A stretch of DNA of 64,000 nucleotides from Pseudolysinimonas_A sp049651805 (GCF_049651805.1 NZ_JBASCU010000048.1:62001-126000), one strand, 5' to 3'. Shown: positions 41,631 through 52,493, counted from the first letter of the stretch. The notes: generated by a model from the letters alone, not told the origin. Made by a program: numbers and translations.

Positions 41631-43283
41631 TCAGTCGGTCGCGGCCGCCTCCCGTGCGACGTGGCTGCGAGCGTGGGCGATCGCGGCCGGGAGGTCGTCG
41701 AACAGGTGCCGGTGGTCGCGCAGCGCCGCGAGCACGCCGACCGCGCGGAACAACTCGGTGTGCCCTTCCCGCACGCCCTTGATGAGCACCGTGACCCCGC
41801 GCCCTTCGAGCCGGTGCACGATCTCGCTCAGGATGTGCGCTCCCGTGGCATCGACGAGTTCGAGCTGCGACATCCGCAGAACCACCACCGATACCCCGTC
41901 GAGCGCCGTGACGGCGTCGAGCACCCGGTCGGAGGCGGCGAAGAACAGCGGTCCGTCGAGCCGGATGATCGCGATGCGTTCGTCGCCCGGGTGCGGGTCG
42001 CCGACGATCGGCTCACGCTGCACCCCGGTGGCGCGGGCGAGGCTGCGCAGCGCGAACACGCCGGCGGCGAGCATCCCGATCACGACGGCGACGATCAGGT
42101 CGACCGAGACGGTGACGATGGCGGTCAGCACGAAGGCGAAGGCATCCGCCCGGGTCGAGCGCAGGATCGAACGCACCGTGGCTGCGTGCACCATCCGGAT
42201 CGCTGTGACCATGAGCACCCCCGAGAGTGCGGCAAGCGGGATGGTGCCGACTGGTCCGGCGACCACGAGCACGACGAGCAGCAGCACCGCGGAATGCGTG
42301 ATCGCCGCGAGCCGGGTCGCCGCTCCCGACCGAACATTGACGGCGGTGCGGGCGATGGCACCCGTCGCTGGCATCCCTCCGAACAGTCCCGCCGCGACGG
42401 AGGCGAGGCCCTGCCCGACGAGTTCACGGTCGGGGTCGTAGGGGCCGGTGTCGGCCAGTCCGGCGGCGACGCGGGCCGAGAGCAGCGACTCGATGGCGGC
42501 GAGGGCGGCGACGGTGAGCGCGGGGAGGAGCAGGCTGCTCAGGGTCGCCGCGTCGAAGTCGGGAAGCGTGGGGGCAGCAAGGCTGTGGGGCAGCGTTCCG
42601 ATGACGGCCAGTGGGTCGGATACGACCAGGGCCAGCGCGGTGACGACGCCGACGCCGACGAGCGAGCCCGGGATTGCCGGATGCAGGCGGGGGAGCAGCA
42701 GCATGCACGCCGCGACGATCGCGACGGCGGCCAACGACCAGAGCAGGTAGCCCGGGTCTGCGGAGGTCAGCGCCGAGAGCGCTGTCACGACCACGTTGCC
42801 GTGTGCGACCCCGGTCGCGCCCGAGCCGGTGAGCGCCGGCACCTGCTGCAGGAAGATGATCACCGCGATGCCGAGCGTGAACCCTTCAATCACCGGCCAG
42901 GGGATGAACGACACCGCGCGGCCGAGGCGCAGCACGCCGGCGACGAGAACGATGACGCCCGCCATCATGCTGACCAGGGCCACGGCGCCGAGTCCGTGCG
43001 ACGCGACGATCGGCGCGAGCACCACCACCATCGCGCCCGTCGGGCCCGAAACCTGCACGTTCGACCCGCCGAAGACGGCCGCGACGACCCCGGCGACGAT
43101 CGCCGTGATCAGCCCGGCTTCGGCACCCGCGCCCGACGAGATGCCGAATCCGAGCGCGAGCGGCAGAGCGACGATGCCGACCGTGAGACCGGCAAGGAGG
43201 TCGCGCCGCCACGACCGACGCAAGCCCGCGTAGTCGCGCGGGCTCGGCAGCAGCCGGCGTGCGGCGGCGAGGAACCGGTTCAT
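41631..43283 (-). CDS. SulP-family anion transporter with STAS domain
   Basis: This 550-residue protein has an N-terminal SLC26/SulP membrane domain (about 25-410) opening WRRDLLAGLTVGIVALPLALGFGISSGAGAEAG and QVSGPTGAMVVVLAPI, and a cytoplasmic STAS domain (about 440-545) with VVLRMSQLELVDATGAHILSEIV. Substrates of the family include sulphate, bicarbonate and C4-dicarboxylates; none can be fixed here. The GTG/ATG start overlaps the stop of the ArsR gene by four bases, so expression is presumably controlled by that repressor. Confidence 0.9.
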   Translation of the reverse strand: MNRFLAAARRLLPSPRDYAGLRRSWRRDLLAGLTVGIVALPLALGFGISSGAGAEAGLITAIVAGVVAAVFGGSNVQVSGPTGAMVVVLAPIVASHGLGAVALVSMMAGVIVLVAGVLRLGRAVSFIPWPVIEGFTLGIAVIIFLQQVPALTGSGATGVAHGNVVVTALSALTSADPGYLLWSLAAVAIVAACMLLLPRLHPAIPGSLVGVGVVTALALVVSDPLAVIGTLPHSLAAPTLPDFDAATLSSLLLPALTVAALAAIESLLSARVAAGLADTGPYDPDRELVGQGLASVAAGLFGGMPATGAIARTAVNVRSGAATRLAAITHSAVLLLVVLVVAGPVGTIPLAALSGVLMVTAIRMVHAATVRSILRSTRADAFAFVLTAIVTVSVDLIVAVVIGMLAAGVFALRSLARATGVQREPIVGDPHPGDERIAIIRLDGPLFFAASDRVLDAVTALDGVSVVVLRMSQLELVDATGAHILSEIVHRLEGRGVTVLIKGVREGHTELFRAVGVLAALRDHRHLFDDLPAAIAHARSHVAREAAATD

Positions 43284-43642
43284 GGCGTGGCGATGTCGGG
43301 GAGGGCGGCAATGCGTTCGAGGTGGTCGGCGTCGGAGGTGAGCACGACGGTCAGTAGGCGCCGGGCCACGGTCAGGAGTTCAGCGACGTCGGGTCCGGTG
43401 ATGCGATAGAAGACGTTGCTGGCGCGACGGTCGGAGGCGACGAGCCGGTGGCGGCGGAGCACGGCGAGGTGTTGAGAGAGGTGCGACGGCTCGAGACCGG
43501 TGTCGCGCTGCAGCTCGGCGACGCTGTGCTCGGCGCCGTCGGCGAGCAGCTCGAGCAGCCGGATGCGCAGCGGATGCGCGAGCCCTTTGAACAGGCCGGC
43601 CTTCACTTCGTAGAGGGGCCGCTCGCTGTGGGTGAGTGACAT
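43280..43642 (-). CDS. ArsR-family transcriptional repressor
   Basis: A 120-residue winged-helix regulator reads YEVKAGLFKGLAHPLRIRLLELLADGAEHSVAELQRDTGLEPSHLSQHLAVLRRHRLV, the complete ArsR DNA-binding domain. No CxC metal-binding motif is present in the recognition region, so it is probably not a classical arsenic sensor. I start at ATG 43642, where an inverted repeat overlaps the start codon; the frame further upstream runs into rmuC. It is coupled to the SulP transporter (4-nt overlap). Confidence 0.88.
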   Translation of the reverse strand: MSLTHSERPLYEVKAGLFKGLAHPLRIRLLELLADGAEHSVAELQRDTGLEPSHLSQHLAVLRRHRLVASDRRASNVFYRITGPDVAELLTVARRLLTVVLTSDADHLERIAALPDIATP

Positions 43643-43656
43643 GATGAAACCATCAT
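43641..43656 (-). promoter_or_regulatory. ArsR operator overlapping the start codon
   Basis: ATGATG-aaac-CATCAT is a perfect 6-bp inverted repeat with a 4-nt spacer. It contains the arsR start codon and overlaps TATGAT on the minus strand, a likely -10 box. Binding would block both transcription and any leaderless start. Confidence 0.65.
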
Positions 43657-43721
43657 ACCGAGTCGCAGCGGACGGGGTAATGGTGGCGGCATGTGCGGGA
43701 TGCCTGGGAAGGCACCCGCCC

Positions 43722-45110
43722 CTAGGCCGTCTTCGGCTTCTTGATCGGGGTGACGCCGTCGGCGGCGAGTCCGAGGTCGAGTTCAGGCCGAGCGATGCCC
43801 GTCTCATCCAGCGCAGCCAGTTCGTCGACGACACGCTCGTCGAGTACCGCAGTGAGATCGGATGCCGTCAGCTCGCGCGGCAGCTCGTCGATCTCGACCA
43901 GCGGCGGCAGCAGCTTCGAGCTGTCGAGCTGGCTGATGCGGCGGGCCGACGGCAGCACTTGGCGTTCGAACGAGCCGACGAACGCGTTGTAGTCCTTGAC
44001 GCTGCGTTCGATCGTGCGGCCGAGCTTGTCGACGTGCCCCGCCAGCTTGGTGAGCCGGCCGTACAGCTCGCGGCTGACGTCGAACAGACTCTTCGCCTCC
44101 TGCGTCACGACCTCGTGCCGCCAGCTCACGGCGACGGCCTTCAGCACCGAGAAGAGGGTCACGGGCGAGGCGAGGGCGACGTGCTTGCTGAACGCGAACT
44201 CCATGACCGACGGGTCGGCTTCGAGGGCAGCCGAGAGCAGCGACTCGCTCGGGATGAACGCGATCACCATCTCGGGGCTTGAATCGAGCCCGTCCCAGTA
44301 CGACCGCGAGCCGAGGGCGACGATGTGGTCGCGTACCGCCTTGACGTGCTGCTTCATGAGCTGCTCGCGGCGCGCGAGTTCGGCGTCGTTCGCGGTCGGC
44401 AGGATCGCGGCGGCGTCGAGGTACGCGTTGAAAGGCACCTTCGCGTCGACCGCGATGCTCTTGCCGCCGGGAAGGGTGACGACCATGTCGGGCCGGGAGG
44501 TGCGGCTGTCGATCTTGATGCTCGACTGCACGTCGAAGTTGACGTGCTCCATCATTCCGGCCGACTCCACGACGGCACGGAGCTGGGTCTCGCCCCAGAC
44601 ACCGCGGGTGGCGTTGTTCTTCAGCGCCGACGCGAGCGACTCGGCCGTCGTGCGCAGGCGCTCCTCGGATTCGACGGCGCTCTTGAGCTGCTGGGCGAGC
44701 TCGCCGTGCTGCACGCTGCGCTGCTGCTCGAGCTCGGTGACCTTCTGCTGCATCGACGACAGCGACTCCTTGACGGGGGCGAGGGCCTGCAGCACCTTGC
44801 TCTCAGCCCGCTCGGCCTCGGCGCGCTGCTCGGTCTCTCGGCGGGTGCGCTCCATCAGGTCGCGGTACTGCTCTTGGGCGCTGCCGAGCTGTTCGCGCAG
44901 GCCGGCGAGAGTCGCCTGGGCGGCCGCGAGTTCGCTGCCCAGTTCGGCCCGCACGGCGGCGAGCCGCGACTCGTGCTGCGCCGCGAGCAGCGCGGGGTCG
45001 GCGCCCGCGACAGCCTCGGTGCGGCGGGCACGACCGACGAGCACGCCGACGACTGCGCCGAGGGCGAGTCCGACCGCGAGGCCGATGATCAGGGTGAGCG
45101 TCGCATCCAT
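43722..45110 (-). CDS. rmuC: DNA recombination protein RmuC
   Basis: The 462-residue protein has an N-terminal membrane helix (TLTLIIGLAVGLALGAVVGVLVG), a coiled coil (about 40-165, HESRLAAVRAEL to SAVESEERL), and the RmuC nuclease-like core with RGVWGETQLRAVVESAGM, VVTLPGGKSIAVDAKVPFNAYLDA and VIAFIPSESLLSAALE. RmuC proteins limit inversions between short repeats. In a genome with dispersed palindromes this is of interest, but no direct link is visible. I start at ATG 45110, where the membrane helix begins. Confidence 0.9.
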   Translation of the reverse strand: MDATLTLIIGLAVGLALGAVVGVLVGRARRTEAVAGADPALLAAQHESRLAAVRAELGSELAAAQATLAGLREQLGSAQEQYRDLMERTRRETEQRAEAERAESKVLQALAPVKESLSSMQQKVTELEQQRSVQHGELAQQLKSAVESEERLRTTAESLASALKNNATRGVWGETQLRAVVESAGMMEHVNFDVQSSIKIDSRTSRPDMVVTLPGGKSIAVDAKVPFNAYLDAAAILPTANDAELARREQLMKQHVKAVRDHIVALGSRSYWDGLDSSPEMVIAFIPSESLLSAALEADPSVMEFAFSKHVALASPVTLFSVLKAVAVSWRHEVVTQEAKSLFDVSRELYGRLTKLAGHVDKLGRTIERSVKDYNAFVGSFERQVLPSARRISQLDSSKLLPPLVEIDELPRELTASDLTAVLDERVVDELAALDETGIARPELDLGLAADGVTPIKKPKTA

Positions 45111-45203
45111 GCCTGAAGTGTCCCAAGGGCGACCGACATCCCGGCGTTGCACCCACCGAAAAGCCAAAATGTTCGGGAAATGTCTGGGAGCTAGCCTGTC
45201 GGC

Positions 45204-46697
<1,494 letters not shown>

Positions 46698-46698
46698 C

Positions 46699-47172
46699 GT
46701 GACACCGACTCCCGCCGCGAGCGCTGTCATCGTTGTGGCGGTGGCGAAGCTGCGGGATGCCGGGGTGCCGACCGAAACCCGCGTCGCGACCCTGCGCGGC
46801 GCGTTCGGTCGCACGAAGTACCGTGCCGCGGGGGAGGTGTGGCGGGTCGGAGCGCTGTGCCTCGCCGACGACGGGGCCGTGTTCGCCACCGGTGACGTGC
46901 TCATCGTGACGGAGCCCACGCATCCGAATCACCGTAACGCGCTCGCCGTCGAGCGCAACGATCGGCGTGCCCAGCTGCGCCGCGCGGGGATCGCGGCCGG
47001 CACGACGGTCGTGGTGGACGCGCGGCCCCTTGATCTCGATGCCCCCGAGCCACCATTGGTCGCGACCGCCGACGGCCTCGGCGTGTTCTGGGCGGTGGGG
47101 GCGACCCCCGTTCCGCTCGACGCATACCTCGCAGAACGCGTCGAGTTGCTCGTGCACCCCCACCCGCCGTAG
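46699..47172 (+). CDS. Conserved-looking hypothetical protein
   Basis: The 157-residue protein starts at GTG 46699, two bases after the mmsA stop, and is probably co-translated. It is a soluble alpha/beta protein with segments FGRTKYRAAGEVWRVGALCLADDGAVFATGDVLIV and NHRNALAVERNDRRAQLRRAG. No catalytic motif or family is recognised. Codon bias matches real genes. The placement suggests an accessory role to the dehydrogenase or simply transcription read-through. Confidence 0.7.
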   Translation: MTPTPAASAVIVVAVAKLRDAGVPTETRVATLRGAFGRTKYRAAGEVWRVGALCLADDGAVFATGDVLIVTEPTHPNHRNALAVERNDRRAQLRRAGIAAGTTVVVDARPLDLDAPEPPLVATADGLGVFWAVGATPVPLDAYLAERVELLVHPHPP

Positions 47173-47214
47173 ACCAAGTGGCTTTAGGCCCTACTCGGGG
47201 CGGCGTGGCCTCCG

Positions 47215-47220
47215 TAGCCT
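47215..47220 (+). promoter_or_regulatory. -10 box of ppsA
   Basis: TAGCCT, 27 nt before the ppsA ATG, gives a short leader with a GAGGAG ribosome site at 47237-47242. It is an example of the same -10 word used with a leader. Confidence 0.45.
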
Positions 47221-47247
47221 CGGCCCATCCGCACGAGGAGGGCTCGC

Positions 47248-49626
47248 ATGCAGCACGTCATCGATTTCACCGAGATCGGGCTTGTCGACATCCCGGAGGT
47301 CGGAGGCAAGAACGCCTCGCTCGGCGAGATGATCCGCGAACTCGGATCGCAGGGGGTGAGCGTGCCGGGGGGTTTCGCGACCACGAGCGCCGCCTTCCGC
47401 GCCTTCATCGACGCCAACGATCTGCGCGCGGGGATCGCGTCGGCGCTCGACCGCTACCACGCGGGCGAGACGACCCTTCAGGTCGCCGGTCTCACCATCC
47501 GCGACGCCATCCTCGGCGGCAGTTTCTCCGATGCGACGGCCGACGCCATCCGCAGCGCCTATCGCGACCTCGCCGGGGGCAAGCATCCCGTTCCCGTTGC
47601 CGTGCGCAGCAGCGCGACGGCCGAAGACCTGCCCGACGCCAGTTTCGCCGGCCAGCAGGAGACCTACCTCAACGTCGTCGGCGAGCACGACCTGCTCGAT
47701 GCCTGCCTGCGCTGCTACGCGTCGCTCTTCACCGACCGCGCCATCAGCTACCGCGACCTCAACGGCATCGACCAGCTGGATGTCGCGCTCTCGATCGGCG
47801 TGCAGCGCATGGTGCGCTCGGATTCCGGCGGCTCCGGCGTGATGTTCTCGATCGACACCGACAGCGGCTTTCCGGATGTCGTGGTGATCAGCGCGGCCTG
47901 GGGCCTCGGCGAGACAGTCGTTCAGGGCATCGTCGATCCCGACAAGTACGTCGTCTTCAAGCCGTTCCTCGATGACCCCACGCTGTCGCCGATCATCGAG
48001 AAGACGGTGGGCGAGAAGGCGACCAAGATGGTGCTCGGCACCGGCGGAACGGTGCGCACCCGCATCAAGGAGACGACCGCCACCGAACGCGCCCGCCTGG
48101 TGCTGAGCGATGAGGAGATTCTCGCCCTCGCCCGCTGGGCGGTCACCATCGAGCGGCACTACGAGCGCCCGATGGACATGGAGTGGGCCAAGGACGGCGT
48201 GACCGGCGAGCTCTTCATCGTGCAGGCCCGGCCCGAGACCGTGCAGTCGCGGCGCAGTGCAACCAAGTTCACGGTGCACCGGCTGACCGGCACGGGCGAC
48301 GTGCTCGTCACGGGTGCGGCGATCGGGGACGCGATCGCCACCGGAACCGCCTGCGTGATCAAGAGTGCAGCCGACATCGAGAAGTTCGTCGACGGCGCGA
48401 TCCTGGTCACCGAGATGACCGACCCCGACTGGGTGCCGATCATGGCGCGTGCGGCCGGCATCGTGACCGACCACGGCGGTTCGACGAGTCACGCGGCGAT
48501 CGTGAGTCGCGAGCTCGGCATCCCCGCGATCGTCGGCACCGGATCGGCGACCCGTGACATCCCCGACGGGGCGACGGTGACGCTGTCGTGCGCCGACGGC
48601 GATCAGGGGCAGGTGTATGCCGGGGCGTTGCCGTTCGAGACCGAGGAGATCGACCTCGGCGCGCTGCCGGAGACGCGCACCAAGGTGCTCGTGAACGTCG
48701 CCACGCCAGCCGCGGCGTTCCAGTGGTGGCGGCTGCCGGTGAGCGGGGTCGGCCTCGCGCGCATGGAGTTCATCATCAACAACCTCATCACCGTGCATCC
48801 GATGGCGCTCATCCATCCCGAGCAGGTGACCGATGCCGGCGATCGCAAACGCATCGCCCACCTCACCCGCGGCTACGCCGACCCGCGCGACTACTTCGTC
48901 GAGACGTTGGCTCTCGGCATCGCGAAACTCGCGGCTCCGCATCACCCCAATCCGGTGATCGTGCGGATGAGCGACTTCAAGACCAACGAGTACGCCCACC
49001 TGCTCGGGGGCGCCGCGTTCGAAGGCTTGGAGGAGAACCCGATGATCGGCTTCCGGGGTGCCTCGCGGTACTACGACCCGCGCTACCGGGAGGGGTTCGA
49101 GCTGGAGTGCCGTGCCATCCGCCGGGTGCGCGAGCAGATCGGATTCCGCAACGTGGTCGTCATGATCCCGTTCTGCCGCACCGTTGACGAGGCCGACCGC
49201 GTGCTCGAGGTGATGGCGGCGAACGGTCTGTTGCGCGGCGAGAACGGACTCGAGGTGTACATGATGTGCGAGGTGCCCTCGAACGTCGTGCTCGCCGAAC
49301 ATTTCGCGACGCGGTTCGATGGCTTCTCGATCGGGTCGAACGACCTGACGCAGCTCACGCTCGGGGTCGACCGGGATTCGGGGTCGCTCGCGGCCCTCTT
49401 CGACGAGCGCGACCCCGCCGTCATCTGGATGATCGCCGAAGCGATCCGCAAGGCCCACGCCGCCGGGATCAAGATCGGCATCTGCGGGCAGGGCCCGAGC
49501 GACCACGCCGACTTCGCCGAATTTCTCGTGCGTGAGGGCATCGACTCGATCTCGCTCAACCCCGACAGCGTGTTGAAGACCCTGCCGCGCATCGCGGCGG
49601 CGGAAGGGTTGCTCGCGAAGCTCTAG
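47248..49626 (+). CDS. ppsA: Phosphoenolpyruvate synthase
   Basis: Converts pyruvate and ATP to PEP, AMP and phosphate for gluconeogenesis. The 792-residue protein has the N-terminal ATP-grasp domain with VAVRSSATAEDLPDASFAGQQ (near 120), the phosphohistidine swivel domain VTDHGGSTSHAAIVSREL (near 410), and the C-terminal PEP/pyruvate barrel with MCEVPSNVVLAE and FSIGSNDLTQLTLGVDRDSG (near 700). This length and order are those of PpsA rather than PPDK, which is about 880 residues. GAGGAG lies 6 nt before the ATG. It ends four bases into the convergent exonuclease gene. Confidence 0.94.
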   Translation: MQHVIDFTEIGLVDIPEVGGKNASLGEMIRELGSQGVSVPGGFATTSAAFRAFIDANDLRAGIASALDRYHAGETTLQVAGLTIRDAILGGSFSDATADAIRSAYRDLAGGKHPVPVAVRSSATAEDLPDASFAGQQETYLNVVGEHDLLDACLRCYASLFTDRAISYRDLNGIDQLDVALSIGVQRMVRSDSGGSGVMFSIDTDSGFPDVVVISAAWGLGETVVQGIVDPDKYVVFKPFLDDPTLSPIIEKTVGEKATKMVLGTGGTVRTRIKETTATERARLVLSDEEILALARWAVTIERHYERPMDMEWAKDGVTGELFIVQARPETVQSRRSATKFTVHRLTGTGDVLVTGAAIGDAIATGTACVIKSAADIEKFVDGAILVTEMTDPDWVPIMARAAGIVTDHGGSTSHAAIVSRELGIPAIVGTGSATRDIPDGATVTLSCADGDQGQVYAGALPFETEEIDLGALPETRTKVLVNVATPAAAFQWWRLPVSGVGLARMEFIINNLITVHPMALIHPEQVTDAGDRKRIAHLTRGYADPRDYFVETLALGIAKLAAPHHPNPVIVRMSDFKTNEYAHLLGGAAFEGLEENPMIGFRGASRYYDPRYREGFELECRAIRRVREQIGFRNVVVMIPFCRTVDEADRVLEVMAANGLLRGENGLEVYMMCEVPSNVVLAEHFATRFDGFSIGSNDLTQLTLGVDRDSGSLAALFDERDPAVIWMIAEAIRKAHAAGIKIGICGQGPSDHADFAEFLVREGIDSISLNPDSVLKTLPRIAAAEGLLAKL

Positions 49627-50213
49627 GCGATCGCCGCGGCGGGCGGCTGCACGATCGTGGAGATGCGCACGCCGGAGCGTTCGGTGAGTTCTGCCACATC
49701 GATCGCGCCGTAGCGCTCGGCCGCGTGGATGATGATCGCGGCGCAGGCCTCGGCATCCGCGACGGCGTCGTGGTGGGGGAAATCCTCGAACCCGACCGCG
49801 AGCGCTACCGACGGCAGCTTGTAGGAGTCGAGCGTGTAGGTGTTGCGGGCGATCTGCAGACTGCAGAAGTAGGAGTACGAGGGCACCGCGAGTCTGGTCG
49901 CCGCACACGCCGCCTTGATGACGCCCATGTCGAAGCCCGCGTTGTGGGCGACCAGGTGGTCGTCGCCGGTGAACGCGAGCAGGTCGGCCATCTGGTCCAG
50001 CCAGGAGGGGGCATCCATCACCATCTCGGCGGTGATGCCGTGGATGCGGGTGTTCCAGTCGATGAAGTGGTCGTGCCCGAGCGGCGGCCGGATGAACCAC
50101 CCGATGCGGTCGACGATCTGACCGTCGCGCACCTTCACGAGCCCGACGGAGCAGGCACTTGCCATCGAGGAGTTCGCCGTCTCGAAGTCGATGGCGGTGA
50201 AGTCGAGCGGCAC
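49623..50213 (-). CDS. DnaQ-like 3'-5' exonuclease (DEDDh)
   Basis: A 196-residue stand-alone exonuclease domain of the DNA polymerase III epsilon family. Exo I is FTAIDFETANSS, Exo II is LVAHNAGFDMGV and Exo III is FPHHDAVADAEACA, giving the DEDDh metal-binding set. It lacks the polymerase-binding tail of DnaQ, so it is probably a repair or RNA-processing exonuclease. I start at GTG 50213 because the domain begins there. It is divergent from ychF. Confidence 0.86.
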   Translation of the reverse strand: MPLDFTAIDFETANSSMASACSVGLVKVRDGQIVDRIGWFIRPPLGHDHFIDWNTRIHGITAEMVMDAPSWLDQMADLLAFTGDDHLVAHNAGFDMGVIKAACAATRLAVPSYSYFCSLQIARNTYTLDSYKLPSVALAVGFEDFPHHDAVADAEACAAIIIHAAERYGAIDVAELTERSGVRISTIVQPPAAAIA

Positions 50214-50286
50214 ATGTTGACTCTCGCACGGGCCTCCGACGCCGCCGGTCGGGCACGCCGCAGGCCGACGGATAGGCTCGTTCCCC

Positions 50287-51360
50287 GTGGCACTCACCAT
50301 CGGCATCGTCGGACTCCCCAACGTCGGCAAGAGCACGCTGTTCAACGCGCTCACCAAGAACGACGTACTCGCGGCGAACTACCCGTTCGCGACGATCGAG
50401 CCGAACGTGGGCGTGGTGAACCTCCCCGACCCGCGCCTGGAGGTGCTCGCCGAGATCTTCGGCAGCGAGCGCATCCTGCCGGCGACGGTGTCGTTCGTCG
50501 ACATCGCCGGCATCGTCGCGGGCGCCAGCGAGGGGGAGGGGCTGGGCAACCAGTTCCTCGCCAACATCCGCGAGGCCGACGCGATCGCCCAGGTGGTGCG
50601 CGGCTTCGACGACCCGGACGTCGTGCACGTCGCCGGAGTCGTCGACGCGAAGAGCGACCTCGAGGTCATCACGACCGAGCTGGCGCTCGCCGACCTGCAG
50701 ACCCTCGAGAAGGCGATCCCGCGCTTCGAGAAGGAGGTGCGCGGCAAGAAGCTCGAGCCCGCAGTTCTGGATGCCGCGCTCGCCGCCCAGAAAGCACTTG
50801 AGCAAAGCACGCCGCTGTCCCGCGCCGCGGGCGTGGATCTCGCCGCGATCCGCGAACTCGGGCTGCTCACCGCGAAGCCGATCATCTACGTGTTCAACGT
50901 CGATGAGGCAGTGCTGGGGGATGCCGCCAAGCTCGCCACGCTCGCGGAGCTGGTTGCCCCGGCGAAAGCCGTCTTCCTCGACGCGAAGCTCGAGTCGGAA
51001 CTCATCGACCTCTCGCCGGAAGACGCCGCCGAACTGCTCGAGTCGACCGGCCAGACCGAGTCAGGGCTCGACCAGCTCGCCCGCATCGGCTTCGACACCC
51101 TCGGCCTCCAGACCTACCTCACCGCCGGCCCCAAGGAGGCGCGCGCCTGGACCATCCACAAGGGCGACAAGGCCCCGGCGGCGGCGGGCGTCATCCACAC
51201 CGACTTCGAGAAGGGCTTCATCAAGGCGGAGGTCATCTCGTTCGACGACCTCGTCGCGACCGGCTCGATCGCCGAAGCCCGCGCGAAGGGCAAGGCGCGC
51301 ATCGAAGGGAAGGACTACGTCATGCAGGATGGCGACGTGGTCGAGTTCCGCCACAGTTAG
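50287..51360 (+). CDS. ychF: Redox-regulated ATPase YchF (Obg family)
   Basis: The 357-residue protein has an OBG-type P-loop domain: GIVGLPNVGKSTLFNALTKN, the switch region YPFATIEPNVGVV, the G3 motif DIAGIVAGASEGEGLGNQFL, and YVFNVDEA in place of the GTP-specific NKxD, which explains the ATP preference of YchF. The C-terminal TGS domain (about 275-357) includes FNTL-like DTLGLQTYLTAGPKEARAWTI and ends EVVSFDDLV...QDGDVVEFRHS-type sequence. TAGGCT lies 8 nt before GTG 50287. It is ribosome-associated and linked to the oxidative stress response in other bacteria. Confidence 0.95.
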   Translation: MALTIGIVGLPNVGKSTLFNALTKNDVLAANYPFATIEPNVGVVNLPDPRLEVLAEIFGSERILPATVSFVDIAGIVAGASEGEGLGNQFLANIREADAIAQVVRGFDDPDVVHVAGVVDAKSDLEVITTELALADLQTLEKAIPRFEKEVRGKKLEPAVLDAALAAQKALEQSTPLSRAAGVDLAAIRELGLLTAKPIIYVFNVDEAVLGDAAKLATLAELVAPAKAVFLDAKLESELIDLSPEDAAELLESTGQTESGLDQLARIGFDTLGLQTYLTAGPKEARAWTIHKGDKAPAAAGVIHTDFEKGFIKAEVISFDDLVATGSIAEARAKGKARIEGKDYVMQDGDVVEFRHS

Positions 51361-51423
51361 ACCGTTGGAGGTGTGCGCAGGGCGTCTCGTCGTGTGGTCC
51401 AACACGGTTACGTCAATGACCGT

Positions 51424-51924
51424 CTAGTTGATCACCGTCTTCAGGTCGAGCCCCCGGAGTTCCTGATGCAGCGCAAGCCTAAGAGCCGGGTCTGTCAGCA
51501 CTCCGAGCTTTCTCACATCGTCATTTGCGAAGCGTGAGTCGGTAGCAAGTTCCTGATAGGCGCGGAGCAGGGTGCTGGCCCTTTCGGTCGCTTCGAACGA
51601 GTCTGGGCCAAAGTCGACGACAGCCGAAGTGGTATTCACTACCGACGCGACGAAGTGGTCGACAATCGGGTTGCCAGTTGGGCTGAGCAACAACTCATCG
51701 ATCTCCTCACCGCCATTCGCCAACACCCGAGCTTGGATGTCGGCGGTTGCTAAGCGATTGACGAGCGTGCCAAAGACGCCGACTGTGGCCCGGGTGTCTT
51801 GGTTGATAGCACCCACGAGCTGCCCGAGCGGCTCGACGGCTTCGGGGTCATCGCGGAGCAGGGCGTCCCGCACAAGCGCGATGAGCTGGTCTGCCCACGC
51901 GCCGTAGATTGGGTGCTCTGCCAA
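51424..51924 (-). CDS. Hypothetical helical protein in accessory patch
   Basis: A 166-residue, mostly helical, acidic protein (HPIYGAWADQLIALVRDALLRDDPEAVEPLG ... LGVLTDPALRLALHQELRGLDL). No membrane helix, metal motif or family is recognised. Codon use is less GC-biased than in flanking housekeeping genes, with codons such as GTA and TTG more frequent, a sign of transfer. It is convergent with ychF. The next 108 bases upstream show nothing. Confidence 0.6.
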   Translation of the reverse strand: MAEHPIYGAWADQLIALVRDALLRDDPEAVEPLGQLVGAINQDTRATVGVFGTLVNRLATADIQARVLANGGEEIDELLLSPTGNPIVDHFVASVVNTTSAVVDFGPDSFEATERASTLLRAYQELATDSRFANDDVRKLGVLTDPALRLALHQELRGLDLKTVIN

Positions 51925-52032
51925 GGTTCTCCATCAGTCAGGACGATCGCGCCAGGGGCGTAGCCCCCCCGAGAGTGAAACCTATCCGATGAGATTGACG
52001 GCACTCAACGTTGCTTCGGGAGCAACCACCTG

Positions 52033-52257
52033 ATGCCGCTCATGGCTGGCCTCGCCTCCGACATGGAGGGAGCCTTCGGAGCTCAGCTCGCGACGCCGGA
52101 CCTTCCCGACGCTTCGAGCGGCAAGTTGGTCTCTGGAAACTCGAAGCCGCAGCGTGTGACCAACGTCACCATCACGCAGAACAACCCGGTGAACCGCGAT
52201 CCGCTGAAGCAGCTCCGCCAGGATTCCGAGATGGTCGCAAACGGCATCTGGGGCTGA
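52033..52257 (+). pseudogene. Possible phage tail protein C-terminal remnant
   Basis: The 74-residue frame ends RVTNVTITQNNPVNRDPLKQLRQDSEMVANGIWG. A short beta stretch of the form VTNVTITQNNPV followed by residues like DPLKQLRQ is reminiscent of the extreme C-terminus of phage tape-measure or minor tail proteins. There is no ribosome site and the preceding frame is not open, so I read it as the decayed end of a longer gene. The alternative is a real small protein. Confidence 0.4.
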
Positions 52258-52307
52258 ACTGAATTCCGGGCCTGGAGGATGTCGCTCGGCATCGCTAACG
52301 TTCGACC

Positions 52308-52493
52308 ATGCCATTGATCCCTCAGCAGGACATCCTCTCCGCCGAAGTCACCGGGCCCGACATCGAGACCGCAATCAAGCGATTGAAGGAGAAACTGAAG
52401 ACATACCCGGACGTCAAGATCGTGTCGATCAGCATGACCTCGGGTGGCCTGTCGATGGGCTACCAGCTCGTCGCTGTCATCGAGACGATCTAA
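52308..52493 (+). CDS. Small soluble protein, unknown function
   Basis: A 61-residue alpha/beta protein (AEVTGPDIETAIKRLKEKLKTYPDVKIVSISMT) with TAACGT 6 nt before the ATG, the same leaderless pattern as housekeeping genes here. The helix-strand pattern suggests a compact beta-alpha-beta unit. Its stop overlaps the next ATG by one base (TAATG), so the two are translated together. Confidence 0.65.
   Translation: MPLIPQQDILSAEVTGPDIETAIKRLKEKLKTYPDVKIVSISMTSGGLSMGYQLVAVIETI

Noticed and set aside
47191..50805. A 1204-codon minus-strand frame over ppsA, the exonuclease and ychF
   Set aside because: It is the antisense shadow of strongly supported genes, with arginine/histidine-rich composition and no motif.
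52033..52257. A complete prophage at 52 kb
   Set aside because: Only one possible tail fragment is present; there is no integrase, capsid, portal or lysis gene and no attachment repeats.
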